Source: Poindextera sp036272595 (GTDB lineage: Bacteria > Pseudomonadota > Alphaproteobacteria > Caulobacterales > Caulobacteraceae). From it: a DNA stretch of 64,000 nt. Shown piece after piece: positions 27,033 through 35,986 of this stretch (the first letter of the stretch is position 1; each line of letters opens with the position of its first letter). A program made the translations under genes and the position numbers. The notes under the pieces were generated by a model. That model was not told the origin of the DNA and did no database searches. It saw only the letters and a list, made by a program, of their open reading frames with translations. The DNA lies in the NCBI GenBank assembly GCA_036272595.1, contig DATAYM010000042.1, forward strand, positions 1 through 64,000, read 5' to 3'.

Positions 27033-27121
27033 ACGGCCCGGCTGAGCCAATCGGTCCCATGGACCTTGGGCGGGCGGACGCTATGATGGAGGCGCCTTCA
27101 CCACCCAGGGAGCCCGAACCC

Positions 27122-27235
27122 GTGAGTTTTGATTTTCTTGTCGGAGCAATCGTCGGCTCCGGAATCTTCCTCTTTTTCGGCGGCCCGCCCGCCCGGGTGC
27201 TGGCGAAAGCGGTTCAGCAGCGGCTGCGCCGATAA
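27122..27235 (+). CDS. Possible 37-residue membrane peptide
   Basis: A GTG-initiated frame, with GGGAG 9 nt upstream, encodes one transmembrane segment (FLVGAIVGSGIFLFFGG) followed by a basic tail (RVLAKAVQQRLRR). An ATG at 27083 would add 13 residues without a good ribosome site. It ends 5 bp before the terminator of the convergent GlsB-type gene. The architecture is typical of regulatory or structural membrane peptides, but no family is recognised. Confidence 0.4.
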   Translation: MSFDFLVGAIVGSGIFLFFGGPPARVLAKAVQQRLRR

Positions 27236-27240
27236 GCAGC

Positions 27241-27270
27241 AAAAAGGGACTGGCCCTTCAGGCCAGCCCC
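27241..27270 (-). terminator. Rho-independent terminator of the GlsB/YeaQ-type gene
   Basis: Read leftward, GGGGCTGGCC and GGCCAGTCCC form a 10-bp stem (one G-U) around a five-nt loop, followed immediately by TTTTT. It lies 27 bp after the stop of the leftward gene at 27298-27555. Confidence 0.85.
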
Positions 27271-27297
27271 TCGCCTCGCTTCTGTCGAGTCCGGCCC

Positions 27298-27555
27298 TTA
27301 GAGGGCCCGGCGGCGAAACAGCGCGTGGTAGACGAACAGCACCACCACAGCGCCGACCACGGCGACGAAGATGCTGTATAGATTGATGCCGGTCACACCG
27401 GAGTGGCCGAGCATATTGAACAGGAAGCCGCCGACCAAAGCGCCGACGACTCCCAGCACGATGTCCATCAGGATGCCTTCGCCGCCCCTGTTGACGATCA
27501 TGCTGCCGATCCATCCGGCGACGAGGCCGACGACCAGCCAGGCAAGAATAGACAT
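27298..27555 (-). CDS. GlsB/YeaQ/YmgE family stress membrane protein
   Basis: The 85-residue protein consists of three hydrophobic helices with the family landmarks ILAWLVVGLVAGWIGSMI, GGEGILMDIVLGVVGALVGGFLFN and a C-terminal VAVVGAVVVLFVYHALFRRR. This is the transglycosylase-associated protein family, induced by stationary phase or envelope stress in several bacteria. The molecular role is not established. The ATG at 27555 has GGAG 7 nt upstream. It is a single gene closed by the strong terminator at 27241-27270. Confidence 0.9.
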   Translation of the reverse strand: MSILAWLVVGLVAGWIGSMIVNRGGEGILMDIVLGVVGALVGGFLFNMLGHSGVTGINLYSIFVAVVGAVVVLFVYHALFRRRAL

Positions 27556-27802
27556 GCTTTCGCTCCGTCCCATGTTTGCCGCGGGGCCGCCCCTGTGCGG
27601 CCACGCCCATGAAGACGAAATCGCCGGGCGCCGACTTGGTTCCTGCCTGCGCGCCTCTATGGCCGCGTAGCGAGCGGCTCGAGCCGGAGCCGACGCACCC
27701 ACGGCCGGCCAGCGGCCGGGGGACCTTTCCCTTGCCGGGCGCGCCCGATCCTGGCTAGGGTCCTGGCGGGGATGGGCGGCCAATAGAGTTTGCGGAGCGC
27801 CC

Positions 27803-28189
27803 ATGACTCCTTCCGACATCGGAACCTCGCCCAGGCGGGCGTCACTCATAGCGACGGACACGACCATCGACGGCGGCGTCAGCGGCGACGGCGAACTGCA
27901 CGTCGACGGCGTCGTCCGCGGCGACGTCGCCGTGGCCCAGCTGATCATAAGCGACTCCGGCCGGGTCGAAGGCGCGATCAAGGCCGAGTCGGTCGAAGCG
28001 CACGGGCGGGTCGTCGGCTCGATCGGCGCCAAGCTGGTGAAACTCTTCGCAGGCTGCCACGTGGAGGGCGACATCACCCACGAGCAGCTGGTGATCGAGG
28101 CCGGCGCCGGCTTCGAGGGCAGAAGCCTGAAGTTCCAGCGCTCGGCGCCGGCGGCGCTGTCGGGGCCGTCCGCCCTCACCGCGCCATAA
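27803..28189 (+). CDS. Bactofilin family cytoskeletal protein
   Basis: The 128-residue protein has a short disordered N-terminus, a right-handed beta-helix core and a Pro/Ala-rich tail. The core has repeating strands (TTIDGGVSGDGELHVDGVVRGDV, GRVEGAIKAESVEAHGRVVGSIGAKLVKLFAGCHVEGDI). Bactofilins polymerise without nucleotide and organise cell-wall synthases, for instance at the stalk of Caulobacter. Usually a bacA-type gene lies beside a peptidase gene; here none is adjacent, so this may be a second, bacB-like paralogue (inference). Confidence 0.9.
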   Translation: MTPSDIGTSPRRASLIATDTTIDGGVSGDGELHVDGVVRGDVAVAQLIISDSGRVEGAIKAESVEAHGRVVGSIGAKLVKLFAGCHVEGDITHEQLVIEAGAGFEGRSLKFQRSAPAALSGPSALTAP

Positions 28190-28206
28190 GACGCCCTCGA
28201 CTGAAC

Positions 28207-28968
28207 TCACTCCGCCGGGTTCTTCAGGAACACCACATAGCCGCGGAACCAGGGGTTGGCGGCGAGGTCGGGGGGCGCTGTCCAGTCGCCGCCTTCGACC
28301 AGGCCGATCTTGAAGGGGATCTTCATGCGGCCCAGCCGGGCCAGATAGGCCTGATAGCCGGGGATGGTGCGGCGGCCCTGGTAGGTCTGCAGCACCACCT
28401 CGTCCACCACCCCGCCCAGCGCGTCCAGCGCGGCGGAATCCCCCTGGCTGCTCCAGTCCAGCAGGCCGGTGACGCTCAGCTTGCAGCCCGGCGGCAGGCG
28501 CGCGCGCAGGTCGGCCAGGAAGCGGGCGTAGTCGTCGAGGTGGCGGGTATGGGCGTCGAAATCGATCTGCAGGCCCGCCACCGGGTCGCCGGCGGCGCGC
28601 CAGCGGCCCAGCCGGGCGAGGATCTGGCTGTAGACCTCGGGCGGCCAGCGCAGCGTATCGGCGCGGTAGTCCAGCCAGACCTCGCCCTGGCGCAGCCGGG
28701 GGATGGCCCCGCCCTGGGCGACCAGCCGCACCGCCCCGTCGGGACCACGGGTCGCCCGCACCTCGCCCTGCAGCAGGTAGAGGCTGCGCGCCCCGGCCAG
28801 GGCCGGCTGCGGCGTGACGCCGCCCCAGAGCCAGAAAGCGTCGTAGTCCGCCGCCCGCACGGTCCCCGCCAGGGCGAGCCTGCCCGGACCCATGGCCAGG
28901 CCCAGCGCCAGGGCGGCCAGCGCCGCGCGCCGCCGGCCTACCAATAGTATTTCAGGGTGCGGGCCCAA
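28207..28968 (-). CDS. DUF3142 domain exported protein
   Basis: The protein is about 245-253 residues, with an N-terminal hydrophobic signal (AALAALALGLAM). The domain shows YDAFWLWGGVTP, GLQIDFDAHTRHLDDYARFLADLR, LSVTGLLDW and DEVVLQTYQGR, matching DUF3142, whose fold resembles TIM-barrel glycoside hydrolases. The acidic DFDAHT strand could be catalytic. No ATG is available: the start is TTG at 28968 (overlapping the upstream gene by 31 nt) or TTG at 28944 (overlapping its stop). Tight coupling with the 716-residue exported protein suggests a common envelope function. Confidence 0.75.
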   Translation of the reverse strand: MGPHPEILLVGRRRAALAALALGLAMGPGRLALAGTVRAADYDAFWLWGGVTPQPALAGARSLYLLQGEVRATRGPDGAVRLVAQGGAIPRLRQGEVWLDYRADTLRWPPEVYSQILARLGRWRAAGDPVAGLQIDFDAHTRHLDDYARFLADLRARLPPGCKLSVTGLLDWSSQGDSAALDALGGVVDEVVLQTYQGRRTIPGYQAYLARLGRMKIPFKIGLVEGGDWTAPPDLAANPWFRGYVVFLKNPAE

Positions 28969-31088
28969 TCGGAGCCGGCGTAATCAGTTTTCAGGCTGTG
29001 GAACCAGGCCGCGCGCACGCTCTTGGCGACGCCCTGGCCGTCGCATCCGTTATTGCCGCTCGGCGCATAGCAGTTGATCGCGCGGTAGAGGGCATAGGCC
29101 CGGTCGGCGGCCGGGGCCTTGGGATCGGCGAGGACCTGTTTGTAGGCGTCCAGCCGCGCGAAGGTGCGTCCCGGAAACTGGGTCGGCGCGCCGCCCAGTT
29201 CGTCGGCCGGGGCGCTGCTGTTCAGGGAATAGCCGTCCAGGCTGTGCTGCCGGGCGAATTCGCCCAGGCACAGCAGGTTGTGCGAGGCGCGGGGATCGGC
29301 CGCCAGGGCCCGGACCAGCTTGCTCAGGTCCTCGCAGACATAGCCGTCGCTCGCGCCGGGCCAATCGAACAGGCTCTGGTCGGGCTCATCGGGATTGGGG
29401 TTGTTCGGGTCCGCCGGCGGCGGGGCCTTGGGCGCGGCCAGGGTCGCATCGCCGGCATAGGCGGCGTAGCGGGCGCGCATGACGTCCTTGTAGAGCAGCA
29501 CATAGCGCGCCACCCGCCGCTCCAGCGCCGGGGCGTCCGTGGCCTTGACGCGCTGGACCAGCAGGGCCGGCCCAGCGTCGTTGCGCAGTAGGATCAGGCG
29601 CACCTGCGGGTCCCTGATCGGCGTCCCGGCGGCGAACACGTCGGTAAGGCCGCCGTTGCGCTCCTCGTTCCACGCCAGCGCCAGGTCCAGCATCGGCCGC
29701 TGGAAGGCCGGCCGCGCCGTGGGCGCCATCCGCAGCCAGAGAGCCTGGGCGCCGGTCCAGTTCTTCTGCGCCTGCAGGGCGAGGCCGCGCAGCACCAGGC
29801 GGCTGAAGCCGAGGTCGTTCATGGGCCCCGGCGGCGGCGGTGCGCCGAGATAGCTTAGGGCGCCGGCCGGATCGGCTTCGAGATAGAGGCGGTGGGCGGC
29901 CAGCAGGTAGGCGAAAAGGTCCGGATCGGCGGCGAACTTCGGCTTCTGGGCGGCGAGCTCATCGAACTTGATGGCCGAGGGCGGCGGGTCGTCGTTGGGC
30001 CCGGCGGTGCGCATGGCCATCAGGTCGAGGGTCGCCAGCAGCATCGGATCGCCGACGTCGGCCGGCTTGACCTTGGTCAGGAGCTTGTTGTCGGCCTCGG
30101 TCACCAATACGCCGACCGGGACGTTGCGCTGGTCCGGGCCGGGATGGGCGAAGGCGTAGGCGTAGTCGCCGGCCAGCGCCTGCGGCTGGTCGCCCAGCCA
30201 GTCGACCCGGCGCAGCAGGCCGCGCGCCGAGGCGGCGTAGAGGCCCTTCGGATAGGCCTTCAGATAGGCGTCGAACGCCTGGCGGGCCTCGGTGAGCGCC
30301 GCCTTGTCGATCTTGTCGGCGCTCAGCGCCCCATAGTCCTCGAAGGCGCCGACCTGGGCCTGGTTCACCGCCACGCGGCCCAGCATGTAGCGCGCGGTCT
30401 CCTTCAACCACGGCTGGGGGCTGGCCGCGAGGCTGGCGAAGGCCTTGCGCGCGCCGTCGAAGTCGCCGCCATAGAAGCCGGCCGTGCCGACCAGGTAGGC
30501 GCTGAATGACCTGCCGAGCGCCGAGGTGACGCCGGCCGGAGGCGCATAGGCCGCTGGCGGGCCGGAGTCGTCGCAGTTCGGCGACAGCGCCTGGCGCGCG
30601 GCGGTCAGGGCGGTCTTCTCGGCGGCCGGCACGCCCGGACTTGCCGCCAGCGCGGCCGCGAAGGCCGCCGCGCCGTCGGCGTTGGTGCGGCAGCGGCTGC
30701 CCTCGCCGCTGGCGTAGTCGGAGGAGCCGGGATCGGCGACGGAGTCGCCGCTGTCCGGCTGGCCGGGCGTCCTCGGGCCGATCTGATCGGAAAACGCTTC
30801 CCAGGTGAAGGGCGAGGCGCTGGCCTCGATCGGCGGCGTCGGCGGATCGGTCGTCGGCGGCGGCCCGATCACCGCCTTCCCGGCGTCGATCAGCAGCAGC
30901 TGCAGATTGACCCGGCTGTCGTTGCCCGGACTGAGGAAGGGCAGGTTGTTGCAGTCGGCGTAAGTCGTCTGGTCGAGCTTCCAGGCGGTGGTGCAGGTGA
31001 AGTCGCCGCTGGCCCGCGCCCCGCCGGCCTGCAGCCAGCCGCCGGCGGCAAGGATCGCCAGCGGAAGCATCTTGCGCAACAGGGTCAT
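28938..31088 (-). CDS. Large exported alpha-helical repeat protein, function unknown
   Basis: The 716-residue protein has a Sec signal (MTLLRKMLPLAILAAGGW) and a Pro-rich, Cys-containing N-terminal segment (residues 28-130). The long remainder contains TPR/Sel1-like helix pairs (YLVGTAGFYGGDFDGARKAF, ARYMLGRVAVNQAQVG, ARQAFDAYLKAYPKGLYAAS). The C-terminus has four Cys (CEDLSKLV, CLGEFARQ, NCYAPSGNNGC). It should be periplasmic or outer-membrane associated. It is translated just ahead of the DUF3142 gene, and such pairs occur together in proteobacterial genomes, so a joint enzyme-scaffold role is likely but unproven. Confidence 0.75.
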   Translation of the reverse strand: MTLLRKMLPLAILAAGGWLQAGGARASGDFTCTTAWKLDQTTYADCNNLPFLSPGNDSRVNLQLLLIDAGKAVIGPPPTTDPPTPPIEASASPFTWEAFSDQIGPRTPGQPDSGDSVADPGSSDYASGEGSRCRTNADGAAAFAAALAASPGVPAAEKTALTAARQALSPNCDDSGPPAAYAPPAGVTSALGRSFSAYLVGTAGFYGGDFDGARKAFASLAASPQPWLKETARYMLGRVAVNQAQVGAFEDYGALSADKIDKAALTEARQAFDAYLKAYPKGLYAASARGLLRRVDWLGDQPQALAGDYAYAFAHPGPDQRNVPVGVLVTEADNKLLTKVKPADVGDPMLLATLDLMAMRTAGPNDDPPPSAIKFDELAAQKPKFAADPDLFAYLLAAHRLYLEADPAGALSYLGAPPPPGPMNDLGFSRLVLRGLALQAQKNWTGAQALWLRMAPTARPAFQRPMLDLALAWNEERNGGLTDVFAAGTPIRDPQVRLILLRNDAGPALLVQRVKATDAPALERRVARYVLLYKDVMRARYAAYAGDATLAAPKAPPPADPNNPNPDEPDQSLFDWPGASDGYVCEDLSKLVRALAADPRASHNLLCLGEFARQHSLDGYSLNSSAPADELGGAPTQFPGRTFARLDAYKQVLADPKAPAADRAYALYRAINCYAPSGNNGCDGQGVAKSVRAAWFHSLKTDYAGSDWARTLKYYW

Positions 31089-31160
31089 GGCCGCCCCCGG
31101 GTGGAGCGGGATTTACGCACACCCCGCCTTCGCGGCCAAGCTGGCGCGTGTGACGCCGCC

Positions 31161-31373
31161 CTAGTCCCGCAGGTCGCCCCGGAACACCGCGTCCTGAAAG
31201 GACTCGAAGTCCATCGTCTCGCCATCCGGCATGAGCACCCGGACGTTGCGCCGTTTTTCGCGGGCCAGAGCCACGGCGATCCGCGCCGCCGCGCCGACCG
31301 ACTCCGCGACGTGTTCGACCGGCTCGTCGCCGGCGCCGTGCTGGACGATGTATGTCACATAACTGTCATACAT
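31161..31373 (-). CDS. Small conserved hypothetical protein
   Basis: This 70-residue acidic soluble protein starts MYDSYVTYIVQHGAGDEP and ends MDFESFQDAVFRGDLRD. The frame continues upstream without homology-like character, so the ATG at 31373 is chosen. It has a beta-alpha-beta look (VTYIVQH, AARIAVALAREK, RVLMPDGETM) and no motif I can name. Divergent from the serine hydrolase gene. Confidence 0.55.
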   Translation of the reverse strand: MYDSYVTYIVQHGAGDEPVEHVAESVGAAARIAVALAREKRRNVRVLMPDGETMDFESFQDAVFRGDLRD

Positions 31374-31471
31374 GGCCGGCGACCCAGGCGGAAGCCCGCG
31401 AAGCGCGCCGCGGCCGCTTTGACGCCGGCCGGGCCGCGTGGGATGGCTTGGCAAGACAACGGGCGGACGCG

Positions 31472-33031
31472 ATGACCGACAAGACATCGACCGATGTGGC
31501 GGCCCGGGCTGACGCCCTGCTGGCCGCCTTCACGCCGGACCGGCCGGGCTTGGCGGTCCTGGTCGCCCGCGGCGGCGAGACGCTCTACGAGCGCTATCTC
31601 GGCGGCGCGGACCTGGAGCACGGCGTCGCGGTGAGCGCCGCCACCCGCTTCCACGTCGCCAGCGTCTCCAAGCAGTTCACCGCCTTCGCCGCCGTGCAGC
31701 TGTCTCACGCCGGCAAGCTCGACCTGGAGGCGGACATCCGCACCTGGCTGGCCGAGATGCCGGACTTCGGCCAGCCCATCACCGTCTCGAACCTGATCCA
31801 CCACACCAGCGGCCTGCGCGATCAGTGGGAGCTGATGATGCTCTCCGGGACGCCGCTCGACGGGCTGATCCGGCAAAAGGCCATCCTGGCCATGGCCGCG
31901 CGGCAGACGGCGCTGAACTTCAGCCCGGGAACCGACTTCTGCTACTCCAACACCGGCTATTCGCTGCTGGCGGAGATCGTCGCCCGCGCGTCCGGGGTGA
32001 AGTTCCACCAGTACCTGCAGGATCAGGTGTTCGCTCCGCTGGGCATGGACGACACGGTGGTCTACGGCAACGCCAACCAGCTTCTGAAGCGCCGCGCGGC
32101 CAGCTATGGCCTTGGCGCGGACGGCGCGGTCCGCCTGATGCGCCTCAACTACAGCAACTATGGCGCGACCAGCCTGCAGTCGACGCCGCGCGACCTGCTG
32201 AAATGGTCGCGCGAGATCCTGCATCCGGCGGTGTTCGATCCGGCCCTGATGGCCTCGCTGGAAGTCCCGGGCCGGCTGCGCGACGGCCGGGTGCTGACCT
32301 ATGCCGCCGGCCTGGCGCTCGATCCGATCGGCGGGCGCCCGGCGGTCTGGCACTCCGGCGCCGACGCCGGCTACCGCTCGATGCTGATCAGTTTTCCGGA
32401 CCAGGACGCCTCGATCGTGGTGCTGTCCAACGGCGCCGCCGACACCGGCAAGATCAGCGCCGACCTGGCCGACATCTTCCTTGGACCCGCCGCGCCGGCC
32501 GCCGAGACGGTGGCGGCGGACGAAGCTGCCCTGACGGCGCTCGCCGGCTACTATGTCGGCGACTGGGGAACCAGCCTCGACCTGAAGCTCGAGGACGGCA
32601 AGCTGGTCACGACGCTCTATGGCGCCCGGGCCGAGGCGCGCTTTCTCGCCGACGGCCGTTTCCGCCTTGGGCCGGGGTCGGAGCCGTACGCGCGCCGCGC
32701 CGACGGCGCGATCGAGACGCGCAGCCTCGGCGGCGTCACCACGGCCTGGCGCCCCGCCCGCCGCGCGGCGCCTTCCGCCGGTCAGCTCGCCGCCCTGGCC
32801 GGCGACTACCGCTGCGAAGAGCTGGACGTGACCTACACGCTGATGCCGTCGGAGGGCGGCATGCTGATGTCGAGCCTGCGCTCGAACCCCGTGGCTCTGG
32901 CCGCCGCCGACGAGGACCATTTCGAAGGCGGCGGGGTGCGCCTGTCCGTCACTCGCGGCGCGGGCGGCGAGGCCGTCGGCTTCACCATCGCCACCGGGCG
33001 GGTCCGCGGCCTGGCGTTCCGCCGGCTGTGA
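31472..33031 (+). CDS. Serine hydrolase of the beta-lactamase/penicillin-binding class C fold
   Basis: The 519-residue protein has the SxxK (SVSK, S64-K67), YxN (YSN, Y158) and HSG (HSGADAGYRSML) motifs of class C-type esterases and D-aminopeptidases. A C-terminal beta-rich domain (about 350-519) follows, with repeats of ALAGYYVGDWG and ALAGDYRCEEL. There is no signal peptide, so it should be cytosolic and is unlikely to be a true beta-lactamase. Substrates may be esters, D-amino-acid peptides or lipids. The ATG at 31472 is where family similarity begins; the frame is open to 31352. Confidence 0.88.
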   Translation: MTDKTSTDVAARADALLAAFTPDRPGLAVLVARGGETLYERYLGGADLEHGVAVSAATRFHVASVSKQFTAFAAVQLSHAGKLDLEADIRTWLAEMPDFGQPITVSNLIHHTSGLRDQWELMMLSGTPLDGLIRQKAILAMAARQTALNFSPGTDFCYSNTGYSLLAEIVARASGVKFHQYLQDQVFAPLGMDDTVVYGNANQLLKRRAASYGLGADGAVRLMRLNYSNYGATSLQSTPRDLLKWSREILHPAVFDPALMASLEVPGRLRDGRVLTYAAGLALDPIGGRPAVWHSGADAGYRSMLISFPDQDASIVVLSNGAADTGKISADLADIFLGPAAPAAETVAADEAALTALAGYYVGDWGTSLDLKLEDGKLVTTLYGARAEARFLADGRFRLGPGSEPYARRADGAIETRSLGGVTTAWRPARRAAPSAGQLAALAGDYRCEELDVTYTLMPSEGGMLMSSLRSNPVALAAADEDHFEGGGVRLSVTRGAGGEAVGFTIATGRVRGLAFRRL

Positions 33032-33092
33032 GCCCTGCCGATCAGATGCGCCGTTCGAGCCTGCGAAAGCTCGTGTAGCCAGGAGCCGCCCG

Positions 33093-34034
33093 ATGGCCAA
33101 CGACTACGACCGGCACCTTGCGGCTCTGCACGGCCGCTTCGAGATTTCGGACGCCCTGATCGCGGAGGCGGCGCGCGGGGTCACCCCCAGCCCGATCGCG
33201 GCCAGGACCCGCATCGTCCATGGCGAGGCCAACGAGGTCTATGCGCTCGCCTTCGAGAGCGGGCTGGAGGTCATCGTGCGCATCGCCCGCCAGGTCGAGG
33301 GAGTGTTCGACAAGGAGCGCTGGGCCCTCGAGCGCTGCCTGGCGCTTGGCATGGCCGTGCCCCGGGTGCTGTCGATCCAGCGGCTGGCGGATGGGCGCCA
33401 GGCGCTCGAGGTCTGCATCCTCGAGAAGCTTGCCGGGCAGCGCCTGTCCGACAGCCTGGATCTGCCGCCGCGGTCCCTGCGCGCGGTGGTGCGGCAGGTG
33501 GGCGCGCAGCTTTCGCTGATGCATTCGATCACCGAGGCCGATCTTGGCGACGGCGGCCGCTTCTTCGAGGGCGATACCGACGACTTTCTGGCCACCGAGG
33601 GCGAGTTCACCGAGCTGGCCGGCCGCGCCGGGTTGGACGGGGGCGCGCTCGGCCGCGCCTTCCGTTTCGTCGAGGCGACGCTGGCGACGCCCCTGCCGCG
33701 CACCCTCACCCACAACGACATCCGCGCCTGCCACGTCATGGTCCACGAGGGCCGCCTGTCGGGCCTGATCGATTTCGGGCAGGTCTCCATCGACTCGCCG
33801 ATCAACGAGTTCGGCAAGTGGGATTATTGGGAGGCGCCCCAGCTGCCGGCCGCCTGGCTGATGGAGGGCTATGGCGACAAGACCCTGTTCGCCGAGGGCT
33901 ACGCGGCCAGGTTCGCCGCCTTCCGCATCGCCAACGCCCTCTGGGCCCTGCGCTGGTACGCCCTCACCGGCTATACGGCGGGCGTCGAGCGAGCCCGGGA
34001 CAGGCTGGTCCAGTATTTCGCGGAGCTTGGCTGA
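33093..34034 (+). CDS. Aminoglycoside-phosphotransferase-fold kinase
   Basis: The 313-residue APH-fold protein has the Brenner-type catalytic loop THNDIRACHVMV (H207, D209) and the metal-binding GLIDFGQVS. The N-lobe has VYALAFESGLEVIVRIA. The family phosphorylates small molecules (aminoglycosides, homoserine, choline) or macrolides. The substrate here is unknown and resistance is not implied. It lies 61 bp after the serine hydrolase gene on the same strand, so co-transcription is possible. Confidence 0.85.
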   Translation: MANDYDRHLAALHGRFEISDALIAEAARGVTPSPIAARTRIVHGEANEVYALAFESGLEVIVRIARQVEGVFDKERWALERCLALGMAVPRVLSIQRLADGRQALEVCILEKLAGQRLSDSLDLPPRSLRAVVRQVGAQLSLMHSITEADLGDGGRFFEGDTDDFLATEGEFTELAGRAGLDGGALGRAFRFVEATLATPLPRTLTHNDIRACHVMVHEGRLSGLIDFGQVSIDSPINEFGKWDYWEAPQLPAAWLMEGYGDKTLFAEGYAARFAAFRIANALWALRWYALTGYTAGVERARDRLVQYFAELG

Positions 34035-34240
34035 GTTGATCCCCCTGGAGGACCAAGCGTTGCGCATTGCCGCGTCGCCACACCGTCAAGCCAGTTTTTT
34101 GCGCCTCGGCGCCGCTTTTTGGCCACGAGCCGCTTGCAATCGTCGCCCAGGTTCTCAACTCATGCCCAATGCAACTTGAGCTTCTGACAAGCCGGGGCTT
34201 CAGCGGCGCCGGGCGGCCGCATCCGCGCGAAGCTCGGGGC

Positions 34241-35197
34241 GTGAAAACGCGTGTGGACCGGCCCGCCGCCCGGCGCGTGCTGGCCGCGGGTCTCGGCGCC
34301 GCGATCCTGGCCGCGGCCGCGCCGGCCATGGCTCAATCCGCGCCGGGCCCGGCCGCGCCTCAGGAGGAGCCTCAGGCCAACCCGGCCCAGCCGGTTCCGG
34401 CGCAAGCCGCGGCGCCTGCGGACGAGGCGGCGCTGATGCCCGATCCCTGGTCGCGCGTGAACCGCCATTTCTACGCCCTCAGCACCGCCCTCGACCACGC
34501 GGTGATCGCCCCGGTCATTCACGTCTATATCCACGTCGTGCCGCCGCCGATTCAGACCGGACTGACCAACGCGGTCAACAATCTCTCCGAGCCGCGCACC
34601 GCCGCCAACGACATCCTCCAGGGCCGTTTCAGGCACGCCGGCACGGCGGCGGAGCGGTTCGCGATCAATTCGACCGTCGGCCTGGCCGGCCTGATCGATG
34701 TCGCCAGCAAGTCCGGCATCGAGCGGCACGAGTCGGACTTCGGCGAGACCCTGGGCAAGTATGGGGTCACGTCGGGGCCGTACATCTTCGTGCCGCTGGC
34801 CGGACCCAGCAGCCTGCGCGACGGCATCGGCCAGCTGGTGGACATCTTCGCCGACCCCATCGGCCTCGGCGTCGGCGGCCTCAACACCACCTTCGGCCAG
34901 GTCCGGGCCGGCGTCACCGTCACCCAGGAGCGGGCCAACGCCAACGACCAGCTGAAGGCGCTGAACGGCGAATTCACCGACCCCTATGCGGCCATCCGGT
35001 CGGCCTATTCCCAGCAGCGCGCCGCTCAGATCGATGAAGCGCGCGGCCACGCGCCCAACGCTGTCCAGAACCTGCCGGACTTCGGGCTGGAGCCTCAGGC
35101 CCCGGCCCAAGACCAGCCCGAGGCCCAGCCTCAGGCCCCGATCCCGCCCGAATCTCCGCCTCAGCCCGAGGTTCAACCCCAGTCTCCGCGGCCCTGA
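34241..35197 (+). CDS. mlaA: MlaA (VacJ) family outer-membrane phospholipid transport protein
   Basis: The 318-residue protein contains the MlaA core: DPWSRVNRHFYALS, DHAVIAPVIHVYIHVVPP, NNLSEPRTAANDILQG, FAINSTVGLAGLIDVA, ESDFGETLGKYGVTSGPYI and FVPLAGPSSLRDGIG. In E. coli MlaA is an outer-membrane ring that removes misplaced phospholipids from the outer leaflet together with porins. The signal peptide (RRVLAAGLGAAILAAAAPAMAQ) ends in a signal-peptidase-I site and lacks a lipobox Cys, unlike the lipoprotein MlaA of E. coli. The C-terminus is a Gln/Pro/Glu-rich tail. The GTG at 34241 begins at the signal sequence. It heads an operon with mlaC, D, E and F. Confidence 0.88.
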   Translation: MKTRVDRPAARRVLAAGLGAAILAAAAPAMAQSAPGPAAPQEEPQANPAQPVPAQAAAPADEAALMPDPWSRVNRHFYALSTALDHAVIAPVIHVYIHVVPPPIQTGLTNAVNNLSEPRTAANDILQGRFRHAGTAAERFAINSTVGLAGLIDVASKSGIERHESDFGETLGKYGVTSGPYIFVPLAGPSSLRDGIGQLVDIFADPIGLGVGGLNTTFGQVRAGVTVTQERANANDQLKALNGEFTDPYAAIRSAYSQQRAAQIDEARGHAPNAVQNLPDFGLEPQAPAQDQPEAQPQAPIPPESPPQPEVQPQSPRP

Positions 35198-35255
35198 AAT
35201 GGCCGGATCTGGCGCCTAAGGCCAATTCATTCCCTTGCGTGCATCTGGAGTTCTC

Positions 35256-35930
35256 ATGACCAATCGGCGATTCAGACACGCCCTGTCGCGCGCGATGATC
35301 GCGGCGGCGCTCGCGGCAGGCGCGGCCACCGTGGGTTCGGCCTTGCTGCCGGGCGGCGCGGCGTTCGCCCAGTCGACCCGCGATCCTTCCGCCGAGCAGT
35401 TCGTCGGCGCCCAGGCGCAGCGCATTCTCGCCATCCTGAACGACAACGATCAAAGCCGGGCCGACAAGGTCGCCGCCTTCCGCAGCATCATCGACCAGGA
35501 CGCCGACGTGCCGAGGATCACCACCTTCGTGCTCGGCAAGTACGCCCGCAGCATTACCCCGGCCCAGATGCAGCGTTTCGCGCCGGTTTTCCGTGAGTAC
35601 GCCCAGAACGTCTACGAAAGCCGGATGAGCGAATTCCACGGCGAGACCGTCAGGGTGACGGGGTCGATCGTCCGCCGGCCCGGCGACGTGGTGGTCAACA
35701 CCCTGATCGTCGGCGGTGATTTGAAACAGCCGCTACCGGTGGCCTGGCGCGTGCTGGGCGCCGGGGGGTCCTGGAAGGTGGTCGACGTGGAGGTCAGCGG
35801 CGTCTGGCTGGCGATCACCGAGCAACAGGACTTCGTGTCGACCATCGACAACCACGGCGGCGACATCGACGCCTTGACCGATCAGCTGCAGCAACAGAGA
35901 CAGCGGCGGACCCGCCCGGCTTCGCGGTAG
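35256..35930 (+). CDS. mlaC: MlaC family periplasmic phospholipid shuttle
   Basis: The 224-residue protein has a Sec signal ending AFAQS and the MlaC/Ttg2D domain (EQFVGAQAQRILAILND, FVLGKYARSITPAQMQRFAPVFREY, VTGSIVRRPGDVVV, WKVVDVEVSGVWLAITEQQDF). It should carry phospholipids across the periplasm between MlaA and the inner-membrane MlaFED complex. The ATG at 35256 has GGAG 7 nt upstream; an in-frame codon at 35235 is weaker. It lies 58 bp after mlaA. Confidence 0.92.
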   Translation: MTNRRFRHALSRAMIAAALAAGAATVGSALLPGGAAFAQSTRDPSAEQFVGAQAQRILAILNDNDQSRADKVAAFRSIIDQDADVPRITTFVLGKYARSITPAQMQRFAPVFREYAQNVYESRMSEFHGETVRVTGSIVRRPGDVVVNTLIVGGDLKQPLPVAWRVLGAGGSWKVVDVEVSGVWLAITEQQDFVSTIDNHGGDIDALTDQLQQQRQRRTRPASR

Positions 35931-35986
35931 CGGACTGGGCAGGCGAACGGGGCCGGGGCGTGGCCCACGTCGGATTGAGAGGATCT

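Noticed and set aside
31352..31472. Upstream extension of the serine hydrolase reading frame
   Set aside because: It overlaps the divergent small gene start and has no homology-like or signal sequence.
34101..34120. Hairpin GCGC-CTCG-GCGC followed by T5 after the APH gene
   Set aside because: The stem is only 4 bp, too weak to call a terminator.
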